Below, in pieces: positions 16,494 to 24,383 of a stretch of DNA of 64,000 bases. A program made the position numbers and the translations under genes. Below the pieces are notes generated by a model. The model was given only the letters and a program-made list of their open reading frames with translations, was not told the origin of the DNA and ran no database searches. The first letter of the stretch is position 1, and each line of letters begins with the position of its first letter. Source of the stretch: Bradyrhizobium sp. Tv2a-2. Lineage in GTDB: Bacteria > Pseudomonadota > Alphaproteobacteria > Rhizobiales > Xanthobacteraceae. The stretch is taken from NCBI RefSeq assembly GCF_000472425.1, contig NZ_AXAI01000008.1, positions 124,001 through 188,000 on the forward strand, given 5' to 3'.

Positions 16494-17516
16494 TTACTTG
16501 ACCTTCACTTCCCGCAATGAGCGGAAGCTGTAGGCAGCGCGCTGCTGTTCCTTGACGTTGGTGACCTTGAGCGAGAGCTTGCGGCCGCCAGCAATCAGCG
16601 CGAACGTGGCGGCGCCGATCTTGGCCATGATCTCGGTGGAGATCTCATCGCGGCGCTTCTCGCTTGAGCTGATCACCTCGCCGAGCTTCTTGCGCTCGTC
16701 GAACAGGTCGGGGAGCAGGTTATCGCTCGACAAGTCGATGATGCTGCCGTCGTCGACCGGATAGAGCTTGCGGACCAGGTCGTGGTCGCGGGTCGGGTCG
16801 ATTGCAGGTACGCCGCCCGCATCCAACAGGTCCCAGAAGCCCTTGACGGTTTCGAGTATCTTCTGCTCGGCCACGGGGTGGCGCACGAGCGGGATCATCT
16901 TCAGGTCCTCGCTGAAGGTGTCGATCACCCATGCCGCGACGTAGGGGTGGATCACCTGCTTGAACGCAATCGAAGCAAGCATGGTCTCGGCCAGCGTCTG
17001 CAGCTGGTAGCCAAGGGGGACGATGGGGTTCGTCCCCTCGCGGTCGCCGCCGAGCCAGTCAGCCACGAACACCGGCTTCGCCACGACCTTGCCCTGGATC
17101 AGGATCAGGCCCGGACGCTCCGGATCGATCGCCATGGCGTCGGGGGTCGCGCCAAAGCGCAAGGAAGGCGCGCGCAAGTAGACCTTGCCGGCGCGGATTT
17201 CCCAGGAGGGGTTTTCTTCCTTGATCGTGGCCCACAACGAGGGCTCGAAGCGGCGACCGCGCCGCAGAACGGGGGTATCGGCCTTCTGGCCGATCTGGCC
17301 GGTTTTATCAGCCCAGACCTCGCGCGGAGACCGGTAACCGACGCCAGCAATCGAAGCGACGTCGGACGCCGTGACGTCCTTCTGGCGCAGCTTCAGCCAG
17401 CCCTCCCGGTCTCTTACGGGATCGACCTTGTGGATCTCGACGTCGCCGAGGGACAGCTCGCGGACGATGCCCATGGCGACATCGCCGATGGACCGGAACG
17501 AATCAACTTCGCTCAA
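16494..17516 (-). CDS. YqaJ/lambda-type exonuclease
   Basis: 340 aa, TTG start supported by the start box. PD-(D/E)xK nuclease: RFEPSLWATIKEE carries the first helix Glu, GATPDAMAIDP the catalytic Asp, and the beta strand LILIQGKVV carries the Lys. At the E-x-K position the residue is Gln (QGK), an unusual but tolerated variant in this superfamily. It should degrade one strand of duplex DNA from ends to feed the annealing protein. It is the first gene behind the leftward immunity promoter. Confidence 0.85.
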   Translation of the reverse strand: MSEVDSFRSIGDVAMGIVRELSLGDVEIHKVDPVRDREGWLKLRQKDVTASDVASIAGVGYRSPREVWADKTGQIGQKADTPVLRRGRRFEPSLWATIKEENPSWEIRAGKVYLRAPSLRFGATPDAMAIDPERPGLILIQGKVVAKPVFVADWLGGDREGTNPIVPLGYQLQTLAETMLASIAFKQVIHPYVAAWVIDTFSEDLKMIPLVRHPVAEQKILETVKGFWDLLDAGGVPAIDPTRDHDLVRKLYPVDDGSIIDLSSDNLLPDLFDERKKLGEVISSSEKRRDEISTEIMAKIGAATFALIAGGRKLSLKVTNVKEQQRAAYSFRSLREVKVK

Positions 17517-17521
17517 GGTTT

Positions 17522-17569
17522 GGTCTCCTTGCCCGCCCGCCGGAGAGCTGCACCGTCTGCGAAACGGTG
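17522..17569 (-). repeat. Start box and hairpin, exonuclease
   Basis: Box 17522-17531. Hairpin 17551-17569, stem CACCGT/ACGGTG. An additional pair GCCCGCC/GGGCGGG flanks it. Confidence 0.85.
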
Positions 17570-17641
17570 GGGGATCAGCTTCGGGCGGGCGAGTGTTCGA
17601 GGTGGACGACTGGGGTTTGGTCTCCGTCAGCGACGCAACAC

Positions 17642-17660
17642 TTGCACCAACTCGGTGAAA
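17642..17660 (-). promoter_or_regulatory. Leftward promoter PL with operator 1
   Basis: In leftward sense, TTGACC (17662-17667) is followed by TTTCACCGAGTTGGTGCAA, the operator, occupying the spacer. The same layout is found at PR (18678-18702). It drives the exonuclease-to-integrase operon, and repressor binding would block it. Confidence 0.75.
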
Positions 17661-17674
17661 TGGTCAAGCGGCAA

Positions 17675-17693
17675 TCGAACCAAATTGGTGAAA
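17675..17693. promoter_or_regulatory. Operator 2
   Basis: TCGAACC-AAATT-GGTGAAA, a 19-bp site of the dyad family, one right half well conserved. It lies just upstream of the PL -35 element. Confidence 0.65.
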
Positions 17694-17728
17694 AAATATA
17701 TTCGTTGTGGGTGTCAACCATTCCTGAC

Positions 17729-17955
17729 GGGGACATCGGGGGACGTCGGGGACATCGACTCGCGCGCATCCCTCAAAGCAAAGATTCTATCGGGTATGAA
17801 AAAAGGCGGCCCTGAAGGCCGCCTATTTAATTCGATAAATCTCTTTCCAATTACTGAGATCTGTATGTGTCTTAGAGTCTACTATCTATTGTTTGTCTAA
17901 TAGCAAAAGTCGTGCCAGGGACGATGTCCCCGCAATGTCCACTTTCAATGTCCCC
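17729..17955. repeat. GGGGACAT motif cluster, immunity region
   Basis: Copies at 17729-17736, 17739-17746 (GGGGACGT), 17748-17755, then inverted at 17924-17931, 17935-17942 (one mismatch) and 17948-17955. They flank the repressor terminator symmetrically. The gap is otherwise AT-rich with no gene. Confidence 0.7.
17798..17823 (-). terminator. Terminator of the repressor gene
   Basis: Stem GGCGGCC/GGCCGCC (17805-17811, 17817-17823) followed in the leftward sense by seven U residues. It should stop repressor transcription before the recombination operon. Confidence 0.8.
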
Positions 17956-17975
17956 GTTTTATAAAACTTTTAAAA

Positions 17976-18593
17976 CTACTCCCAGGTGACGGGGGTCGCG
18001 AAGTAGGAGCCGATGATATCGCTGACCCAGACTATGCCGACATTTCGGATCGGCTCTATGCCGGCGGGGCCCGTTAGTCGGTAGCGATGGTCCTGCGTCT
18101 CCCTTGAGACCTCCCGCAGGAGGAGGGGGCGGTGGTTGGCACGCACGACCAGCATGTCGGTCCTGCCGTTGTGCTTGAAATCAGCGTGGACGAGCTCGCG
18201 CTGGTAGCTCTTGTCGTACAGGAGGTACTGGCCGAGCGAGGCGCCGGCATCGTCGGTCAGCTCGAGCGCCACGGTGTCGGCTGAGACCTCGACGCCGGTT
18301 GCAATCTTGCCTTTCGGTTCATCGAACATCTCGATCCGCAACCCCTTGCGGACGGCGCCGACTAGCGGCACCACGCCGGCCGTGAACCCGATCTCGGCGG
18401 GCGAGCAGCCGAAAGCCTTGGCAATGCGCTGCGCCCACGCCAGATCGATCGGACGCTGCCCCGTTTCCAGTTTTTGAATCTGTTGTTGCGAGGTGCCGGC
18501 CTTCCCGGCGACCGTTTCGCGTGACCAGCCGCGCTCATTTCGCATCTCAATGAGCCTCTCCGGCGGCGCTCGGTCCTTTCTACGGTCCAGCAT
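17976..18593 (-). CDS. CI-like phage repressor
   Basis: 205 aa from the ATG at 18593 (SD AGAGAGG). An XRE-type helix-turn-helix (about 14-60: RNERGWSRETVAGKAGTSQQ then LETGQRPIDLAWAQRIAKAF) is followed by a C-terminal beta-rich domain ending SDIIGSYFATPVTWE. I do not see a clear Ser-Lys protease pair, so RecA-dependent self-cleavage is uncertain. It faces the Cro-like gene across a three-operator region, the standard lambdoid switch arrangement. Confidence 0.88.
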   Translation of the reverse strand: MLDRRKDRAPPERLIEMRNERGWSRETVAGKAGTSQQQIQKLETGQRPIDLAWAQRIAKAFGCSPAEIGFTAGVVPLVGAVRKGLRIEMFDEPKGKIATGVEVSADTVALELTDDAGASLGQYLLYDKSYQRELVHADFKHNGRTDMLVVRANHRPLLLREVSRETQDHRYRLTGPAGIEPIRNVGIVWVSDIIGSYFATPVTWE

Positions 18594-18622
18594 TAATCCT
18601 CTCTGCTTTCCAATGCTGAAAA

Positions 18623-18641
18623 AAGTACCAGATTGGTGCAA
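18623..18641. promoter_or_regulatory. Operator 3
   Basis: AAGTACC-AGATT-GGTGCAA, nearest to the repressor start; likely site for repressor autoregulation. Confidence 0.65.
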
Positions 18642-18650
18642 GTCAGTCAT

Positions 18651-18669
18651 CGAAACCGGATTGGTGAAA
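18651..18669. promoter_or_regulatory. Operator 4
   Basis: CGAAACC-GGATT-GGTGAAA, central site, 28 bp from operator 3 and 33 bp from operator 5 start to start. Confidence 0.65.
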
Positions 18670-18677
18670 ATGCCCGC

Positions 18678-18706
18678 TTGACACTTCACCGACTTGGTGC
18701 AATTTT
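18678..18706 (+). promoter_or_regulatory. Rightward promoter PR with operator 5
   Basis: TTGACA at 18678-18683, 17 bases, then AATTTT at 18701-18706. Operator 5 (CTTCACC-GACTT-GGTGCAA, 18684-18702) fills the spacer. It drives the Cro-like gene and probably the rightward early genes. Confidence 0.75.
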
Positions 18707-18744
18707 GCGTGTCGCTGGCCGCACCCATCACGCAAGACGAATCC

Positions 18745-18996
18745 ATGTTCCTTCAAGACTATCTCTTGAAGACCTACCCCGGTCTTCGCTCTGGGCAGAC
18801 CAGCTGGAACCAAGTCGAGATCGATTTCGCCGAAAAGGTTGGGACCAGTCGGCAGAACATCAACCGTTATCGCAAGTTTCAGCGCCACCCGCGACCGCCA
18901 ATGGTCGCGCGAATCAGGAAGCTCACCAACGGACTGGTGGCCGCAGACGATCATCTGCCGCCTGAGCAACATCCGAGCAAGTCGAGATCGATCTGA
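18745..18996 (+). CDS. Cro-like helix-turn-helix protein
   Basis: 83 aa from the ATG at 18745. A small helical DNA-binding fold: VEIDFAEKVGTSRQNINRYR is the helix-turn-helix, and PPMVARIRKLTNGLV follows. It is the first gene behind PR and divergent from the repressor, so it probably plays the anti-repressor or Cro role at the shared operators. A YdaS/CII-like role is also possible. Confidence 0.75.
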   Translation: MFLQDYLLKTYPGLRSGQTSWNQVEIDFAEKVGTSRQNINRYRKFQRHPRPPMVARIRKLTNGLVAADDHLPPEQHPSKSRSI

Positions 18997-19007
18997 TGAA
19001 GTCGAGT

Positions 19008-19232
19008 TCAGCCAGCTACGTCGCGAAGGACTTCCGCCAGGTGCTCGTTGATCAGCTGCTGCTTGCGGCTGACGGCGCGCATGTAAGCTTCGGTCCTGAT
19101 CGTGTAGGCGGTCCGAGATCCATCGCTGAGAATCAGCGAGATGAGAAACTTGCCACCGACGTATCGGTAACTCACGCTCTTGATCTCCAGCACAGGAGTT
19201 GTTTCTCCTGCGGTCTGCCCCACCGCACCCAT
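19008..19232 (-). CDS. Hypothetical protein on the opposite strand
   Basis: 74 aa from the ATG at 19232 (a start at 19310 would give 100 aa). Beta-rich centre (LEIKSVSYRYVGGKFLISLI, SDGSRTAYTIRTEAY) and a C-terminal helix. It is the only leftward gene inside the rightward block, so it could be expressed in the lysogen. Function unknown. Confidence 0.5.
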   Translation of the reverse strand: MGAVGQTAGETTPVLEIKSVSYRYVGGKFLISLILSDGSRTAYTIRTEAYMRAVSRKQQLINEHLAEVLRDVAG

Positions 19233-19474
19233 TGTCGCCACCACTTTGACCAATTGATCTTCTTGTCGTCGCCGAAGCGGCGGGAATATGGCAGCGACAT
19301 GCCGCTGCACGCAAGAGGATTTTGTACGCCACGCAACGCATCGCTCATTACCTTAATTTTTACGCCTACTTTTTTGTCGTCAAACGATTCAAAATCTAAA
19401 CGCACAACTTTAGATCGACGCCGTAATTTCACGGGGGCCTTCCAGCGCGGGCCTCAATCAACAGAGGGTCGCGC

Positions 19475-19915
19475 ATGGCTTTAATGACGCCCACCATACA
19501 ATCCGTACATCTGAAAATCTCGGAATTTTCGTCTCCGGCCTTCGCCTCCAAGGCGGACGAAGCAAAAGCGCTCGTGCGTCGGTGCGCGGAGCCGTGCCCG
19601 GCCGGTGACTCCGTCAAGGAAGCCATCAACCGCGCGACAGACCGGCTCGGCTTCTCGACTTCGCGAACACAGGACTTTTGGTATGGGGAGGCCAGACGAA
19701 TTGACGACAACGAAATCGACAGGCTGCGCTACGTGGCGGACGCGACTGAGATGTTGGTCGCTCAGGAAGCGCTCAAGACGCTTCGTAAGCGCATGGCGGT
19801 ATCGGATTCTCCGCTGTCTCGTGAGGTCGTGCACCGCCTTGATGCTTGCTTCAGCCTTCTCCGCGGCGTTCCTTTCGGAATGCATGTCGGACGGCAGCGG
19901 GGCTGCCGATCGTGA
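19475..19915 (+). CDS. Hypothetical protein, possible DNA-binding
   Basis: 146 aa. The centre (DSVKEAINRATDRLGFSTSR then FWYGEARRIDDNEIDRLRYV) looks like a helix-turn-helix with a conserved-looking W-Y-G-E-A-R motif. It is followed with an overlap by the GcrA homologue, so a regulatory role would fit. Family not recognised. Confidence 0.6.
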   Translation: MALMTPTIQSVHLKISEFSSPAFASKADEAKALVRRCAEPCPAGDSVKEAINRATDRLGFSTSRTQDFWYGEARRIDDNEIDRLRYVADATEMLVAQEALKTLRKRMAVSDSPLSREVVHRLDACFSLLRGVPFGMHVGRQRGCRS

Positions 19916-20451
19916 ATAGGGTGCAGCACATATGGAGCGACGACAACATCGCCATGGTCCGCAATCTTGCGGACAAGGGTGACAGTTCGGCCGAGATCGC
20001 CGCCAAGTTGAGCGCGGCCACAGCCCGGCGCGTCACGAAGAATGCGGTGGTCGGCATCTGCACGCGGAGGGGCATCCAGCTCAAGAACAAGAGTTTTGCG
20101 CCCGCAAAGCCGAAGCGGGAGCCGCAGCCAAGGTCTTATCTCGCGCCAAAGAATACTACCCCCGCACCCAAGGGGTTCGTGAGGGTGCCTACTCCGGTGA
20201 TGTCGCCGGAGGCGACGCTGCCCATCACGAAATTTACTCCGGCTAAACCGTCGGAGACTAGCGTTTCGATTTACGAGCTTAACTCTGATCTATGCCACTG
20301 GCCGTTGGGAGATTTCGCAGATCGCCCTCCGTACCGGTACTGCGGCGCGAGGGTCTTCGCAGGACCCTGGTGCCTCTGCCACTTCAGGCAGGCGACTGAA
20401 AACAAGGAGACCAGCCATGCCCAAGGGACATTCAAGGCCGAAGCAGCGTAG
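19912..20451 (+). CDS. gcrA: GcrA-family cell-cycle regulator homologue
   Basis: 179 aa, GTG start at 19912. Residues 7-52 (WSDDNIAMVRNLADKGDSSA, then VTKNAVVGICTRRGIQLK) match the GcrA DNA-binding helix-turn-helix. The C-terminus DLCHWPLGDFADRPPYRYCG with further Cys/His (GPWCLCHF) matches the sigma-interacting end. In Alphaproteobacteria GcrA binds sigma70-RNA polymerase and CcrM-methylated GANTC promoters. The phage copy may redirect host transcription. A start-box hairpin and box for the next reading frame lie inside its 3' end. Confidence 0.85.
   Translation: MNRVQHIWSDDNIAMVRNLADKGDSSAEIAAKLSAATARRVTKNAVVGICTRRGIQLKNKSFAPAKPKREPQPRSYLAPKNTTPAPKGFVRVPTPVMSPEATLPITKFTPAKPSETSVSIYELNSDLCHWPLGDFADRPPYRYCGARVFAGPWCLCHFRQATENKETSHAQGTFKAEAA
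20351..20412 (+). repeat. Start box and hairpin inside gcrA, for a 19-aa frame
   Basis: Hairpin GGGTC-TTCGCAG-GACCC at 20351-20367 and box 20403-20412, both inside the gcrA coding sequence. The hairpin-box distance is the longest seen. Confidence 0.8.
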
Positions 20452-20476
20452 CTGGTATTCCGCGTGGCGGTCATGA
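20417..20476 (+). CDS. 19-aa basic peptide or leader
   Basis: MPKGHSRPKQRSWYSAWRS, an ATG 4 bases after a perfect start box and out of frame with the overlapping end of gcrA. The stop lies 6 bases before the RuvC-like start. Either a real small protein or a coupling leader for the next gene. Confidence 0.5.
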   Translation: MPKGHSRPKQRSWYSAWRS

Positions 20477-20482
20477 CCCGCC

Positions 20483-20986
20483 ATGCCCAGCAAACCCGTT
20501 GTGATCGGGCTCGATCCGAGCCGTAAGCTCGGCTGCGCCGTCGGACCTATCGGCGGCAGGCCAAGCCTTTCGACCATCATCATCGGCAAGGACTCAACGC
20601 CGCACGAGGACGTGTTCGGCGGCGGCGCGCAGCTGCTCGATGGACTGATCCGCAAGAGCGGGGCTGTCGCCGTCGGCATCGAGCGCCCCTTCTACAAGAA
20701 GGGCGAGAGCAACTACGACACCACGGTTCTGATGCACGGCCTCTACGGCGCGCTCGTTGGCGTCGCGCAACTGCATGGACTGAAGGTCATGCCGTGCGCG
20801 GTCGCAACGTGGCGCAAGGTGGCGCTCGGTACCGCGAAGCTCGGGTCTCGCCAAGCCGGCAAGAAAGCAATGATGGATCTGTGCGCCCAGCTCGGCTGGG
20901 ACGCAGACGACGATAATGCAGCCGACGCCGGCGGCGTCTGGATGTGGACCGGCGCAGAGTACGCGCCATACGGCATCGTTGGGTAG
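20483..20986 (+). CDS. RuvC-like Holliday junction resolvase
   Basis: 167 aa, RNase H fold. Asp11 in VIGLDPSRKLGCAVG, Glu67 in VGIERPF, and the acidic group D142-D144 with Asp148 (DDDNAADAGG) form the catalytic set. The length fits RuvC-type phage resolvases. It should cut branched DNA during replication or packaging, complementing the recombination operon. Preceded by the 19-aa frame. Confidence 0.85.
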   Translation: MPSKPVVIGLDPSRKLGCAVGPIGGRPSLSTIIIGKDSTPHEDVFGGGAQLLDGLIRKSGAVAVGIERPFYKKGESNYDTTVLMHGLYGALVGVAQLHGLKVMPCAVATWRKVALGTAKLGSRQAGKKAMMDLCAQLGWDADDDNAADAGGVWMWTGAEYAPYGIVG

Positions 20987-20996
20987 GGGAGACAGC

Positions 20997-21509
20997 ATGC
21001 AGCTCTACAGCGTCAAATTTCGTCACCACAAGGAACGCACGATCGATTTCGGAGAGGTCATCGTGATGGCGTCATCGAACGAGACGGCCTCCGACCAGGT
21101 CCTGATGCGGCTGGACTTGCCGCGGTCCTCGACCACCACCGAGGTGATGCGGCTCAAGCCGAATATGTTTCAGGTCATGCGCGGCGAGATGCCGAAGGAG
21201 CGGCCAATCAACGGCACATTCCCTCGTTCGCAGGCCGAGCTCGACCGTCTTCTGGAGCCGGAGCGTGAGCGCTTCTCCGTACAGATCTCTGGATTTGCAT
21301 GGGCGCACTCCGAGGACAACGCCGTCAAGAAGATCGCCAAGGCTGCACTTGCGGAAGCCGAGGGGCGCGATCCTTCAGGCAAGGCCGTGAGCGATCTTCA
21401 GATATTTGCCGACAAGCAGGAGGCTGCACCACGCTCTCCCGCGATCGAGCAAAACTCCATCTTCACGCACATGAAGATGTTTCAGGGTGGGGCGGTTCGT
21501 CCGCGCTAA
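20997..21509 (+). CDS. Hypothetical protein
   Basis: 170 aa from the ATG at 20997 (GGGGAGAC upstream). The N-terminus MQLYSVKFRHHKERTIDFGE looks like a compact beta domain; the C-terminal half is helical and charged. Sits between the resolvase and small genes leading to the primase. No family recognised. Confidence 0.6.
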   Translation: MQLYSVKFRHHKERTIDFGEVIVMASSNETASDQVLMRLDLPRSSTTTEVMRLKPNMFQVMRGEMPKERPINGTFPRSQAELDRLLEPERERFSVQISGFAWAHSEDNAVKKIAKAALAEAEGRDPSGKAVSDLQIFADKQEAAPRSPAIEQNSIFTHMKMFQGGAVRPR

Positions 21510-21519
21510 GGGGGTTGAG

Positions 21520-21789
21520 ATGCGACAGGTCAACACCGAGCGGCTTCCGGCCGACAAGATGCCCGTCACCAACCAGCACATCTGGGACATGGCGCTCAAG
21601 GATTACGACGACGCGGTCCTGATGCGCGATGCCATCAAGGCGCAGCCTGATGCGACGCCCGATGACATCGCCCGGCGCGAACGCGTGGTGCGTCAGCGGC
21701 TGGCCTTCTGCAACATCGTGGATTTTCTGATCACCAACAAGGAGGACATCAGCAAGGTGATGGCGGCCAGGAAGGGCAAGCCATCGTGA
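21520..21789 (+). CDS. Small helical protein
   Basis: 89 aa. Mostly charged helix (DMALKDYDDAVLMRDAIKAQ, DDIARRERVVRQRLAF). Start at 21520 chosen from GGGGGTTGAG spacing. Function unknown; probably replication accessory by position. Confidence 0.55.
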   Translation: MRQVNTERLPADKMPVTNQHIWDMALKDYDDAVLMRDAIKAQPDATPDDIARRERVVRQRLAFCNIVDFLITNKEDISKVMAARKGKPS

Positions 21790-21840
21790 GATTTCATGCA
21801 GCCGTTTTGAAATTGGTCTTGGGGAAGGTGGGGGATTGCA

Positions 21841-22026
21841 ATGCCGAAGGGGATCGAGGCGCGCGAGGCGCGCAGGTCGTTCGTACGTGTTCCGGTAGCG
21901 TCGCGCGTTTCTGAGGATCTTCGGGCGGAAGCAAAGCGCCGCGGTGTCGAATACGACGATCTCGCCGCCGAGATCATCGACACCGTTGTCAATCATGGGC
22001 TCTACGCCGCTGTGTTGGATCACTGA
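21841..22026 (+). CDS. Small Arc-like or ribbon-helix-helix protein
   Basis: 61 aa. SFVRVPVASRVSEDLRAEAK then RRGVEYDDLAAEIIDTVVN resembles a ribbon-helix-helix DNA-binding fold, a short strand followed by two helices. Its stop overlaps the primase-helicase start (ATGATGC region). Confidence 0.5.
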   Translation: MPKGIEAREARRSFVRVPVASRVSEDLRAEAKRRGVEYDDLAAEIIDTVVNHGLYAAVLDH

Positions 22027-24383
22027 TGCCGGACGATTTGGGCCGCTACATCGAGCCGGTTGCCGAGGCTCTCTTTGGGAAACCGACGTCGCGCAAGTCT
22101 GACGAGCTGCGCTACGGAAAGAACGGTTCACTCAAGATCAACCTGAAAACCGGCTTCTGGGATGACTGGGAGGCCGGGCAGAGCGGCGGCGTGCTCGCAC
22201 TGATCGAGCGCGAGAAGGGGTTAAAGAACGGCGAGGCCATCGACTGGATGCGCTCGACGCTTGGCCTGGACATCGAGGACCGGCGCCCGCAGCAGCGACA
22301 GTCGGCGCCCTCGCGCGCTCCCGATCGCAACCCGCCGCCGCAGGACCCGCCAAGGGACGAACCAAGAGAGCAGCCGAAGGCGCGCCCCCAGCTCGTCAAG
22401 GCCTACGACTATACGAACGAGGCCGGCGATCTCGTCTTTCAGGTCTGCCGCATGGAGCCCAAGAACTTCCTGCAGCGCAGGAAGCCGCGGCCCGACGATC
22501 CCAAGGAGGACATCAAGGGCGGCTGGGTGTGGAAGCGCGACGGCATCACCCAGGTGCCGTACCGCCTGCCGGAGCTGGTCGAGGCGCTCGCCGATGAGCG
22601 GATGATCTTTCTTCCAGAGGGGGAGAAGGATGTCGACAACGTCTGCGCCCTCGGCGTCCCGGCGTCGACCAATGCCGGAGGTGCCGGCAAATGGCCTGAC
22701 GAACTCACGCCATACTTCAAGGATGCTGACGTCGTCGTCCTGGCCGACAACGATCCGCAGACGAGAAACTCCAAGACCGGCGAGCTGCAATGGCATCCTG
22801 ACGGGCGCCCGAAGTTGCCCGGGCAGGATCATGCCAAGCTGGTCGCCTCCAAGCTCGCAGGTGTTGCCAAGCGGGTTCGCATCCTCTCGCTGCCGAACCT
22901 TCCGGTTAAGGGCGACGCCACCGACTGGATCGAGGCCGGCGGCACCTCGGCTGAACTCTATCGGCTGGCGGAATCGCAGGCGATGACGCTTGCGGAATAT
23001 CAGGTCTATCTCGACCTCACATTCAAACCGAAGGCGTTCATCTCCAAATTCGGCGCGGTGATGTGGGGAGACCCGCGCGGGAATCGCAAGCGGTACGAGT
23101 ACATCATCAAGGGCATGATCCCGCGTCGCGAGACCGTACTGATCTACGGCGCGAGCCAGTCGGGCAAGAGCTTCTTCACCCATGACATGGCGATGGCTGT
23201 TGCGCGCGGTGGAGACTATCTCGGGCGCAAGGTTAGGCGCGGCATCATCGTCTATTGCGCAGCAGAGGCCGGCGACGGCTTCGTCGACACTCGTTTCGCA
23301 GGCTACGCCACCGGCAAGGGCATCTCCGAAAACGAGGTGCTGCCGTTCTTCTGTCTGACCAAGAAGTTTGATCTGTTCGGCAACGAGCAGCAGGCGATCG
23401 ACCTGATCGCTGAGATCAAGGCGTTGGTTGCCATGTGGAACCAGCGCTTCCCGGACGATCAGCTCGAGCTCGAAGCGGTCGTCATCGATACCTTCAACAA
23501 GACCACGCCTGGCATGGACGAGATCAACGGCAAGGAAGTTGGTCTCGTGATGTCGCGCCTCGACCGCATCCGCGAGGAGTGCAACTGCGGGCTCTGGCTG
23601 GTGCACCACATGAACGCCTCCGGCACGGGGCCCCGCGGTCACACCTCGCTGTTCGCCGCATTCGAGACCGCCTTCCGGGTCGGGAAATACGACTACACGC
23701 TGAAGGACGCCCCGCCAAAGATCCGCGACGGGGACAGGATGAGGGAGCGCCGTTTCATCCAGAACACCAAGCAGCGCGAGGGCGAGGACGGCGAGGTCAC
23801 CGACTTCTACCTGCGCGGCGTCATATCGAGCTACGACGAGGACAATCAGCCGGTCCCAGGGGCGGTGGTCGAATGGATCGACACGCCGGCTTCGCGCGCC
23901 GCTGACAAGGCCGTCGAGGAGATCGGCATCGCGCTCACCGACCAGCGCGCCAACGTCTATCGGGCCATCCAGCGGGCCCTGGAGGAGAACGGCGTGCCGA
24001 CGCCCCCAAGCCTCGGCCTGCCCAAGTCGATCCAACGCGTGGTCAACAGCCGGTTCATCAGGCCCGCATACCTTAAATATTTCGCAGCGGAGGACGACTC
24101 GGAGGACGCGATCAAGAAGGCGCTGTCACGCTCCAACGATTTCCTCGTCCGCAACGGCATCATTGCGCGCAACAACCCATGGATCTGGATCACAGGTAAG
24201 CGGATCAAGGGCGAGCAGCGGCGGCCAGAGCCGCCGCCGGAGGAGCCGGCGCCGGGAGATGTCGTCGAGGCGCCAGACGAAAGCGGCGACGAGATGGATT
24301 GGTCGGAGATCGGTGACGATGTCGGCGAGATGCCGCCGCCATCTCCGGCCGTGGAGCCGGAATTTGCGGGAGCGATGGAATGA
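22026..24383 (+). CDS. TOPRIM primase - AAA helicase fusion
   Basis: 785 aa. An N-terminal domain (1-85, possibly a primase zinc-finger relict, no Cys pair visible) leads through a Pro/Arg-rich linker to a TOPRIM domain with Glu198/Glu200 (LPEGEKD) and VVVLADND (236-243). A RepA/AAA_25-type ATPase follows: Walker A GASQSGKS (375-382), Walker B AVVIDTF (485-490), and a sensor-like LVHHMN. The C-terminal tail is acidic and Pro-rich. It should unwind DNA and may prime replication; the catalytic prim-pol domain is not visible. It is the phage's main replication enzyme here. Confidence 0.9.
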   Translation: MPDDLGRYIEPVAEALFGKPTSRKSDELRYGKNGSLKINLKTGFWDDWEAGQSGGVLALIEREKGLKNGEAIDWMRSTLGLDIEDRRPQQRQSAPSRAPDRNPPPQDPPRDEPREQPKARPQLVKAYDYTNEAGDLVFQVCRMEPKNFLQRRKPRPDDPKEDIKGGWVWKRDGITQVPYRLPELVEALADERMIFLPEGEKDVDNVCALGVPASTNAGGAGKWPDELTPYFKDADVVVLADNDPQTRNSKTGELQWHPDGRPKLPGQDHAKLVASKLAGVAKRVRILSLPNLPVKGDATDWIEAGGTSAELYRLAESQAMTLAEYQVYLDLTFKPKAFISKFGAVMWGDPRGNRKRYEYIIKGMIPRRETVLIYGASQSGKSFFTHDMAMAVARGGDYLGRKVRRGIIVYCAAEAGDGFVDTRFAGYATGKGISENEVLPFFCLTKKFDLFGNEQQAIDLIAEIKALVAMWNQRFPDDQLELEAVVIDTFNKTTPGMDEINGKEVGLVMSRLDRIREECNCGLWLVHHMNASGTGPRGHTSLFAAFETAFRVGKYDYTLKDAPPKIRDGDRMRERRFIQNTKQREGEDGEVTDFYLRGVISSYDEDNQPVPGAVVEWIDTPASRAADKAVEEIGIALTDQRANVYRAIQRALEENGVPTPPSLGLPKSIQRVVNSRFIRPAYLKYFAAEDDSEDAIKKALSRSNDFLVRNGIIARNNPWIWITGKRIKGEQRRPEPPPEEPAPGDVVEAPDESGDEMDWSEIGDDVGEMPPPSPAVEPEFAGAME

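Noticed and set aside
22221..24035. 604-codon frame opposite the primase-helicase
   Set aside because: Shadow of a gene with TOPRIM and Walker motifs; low plausibility of its composition.
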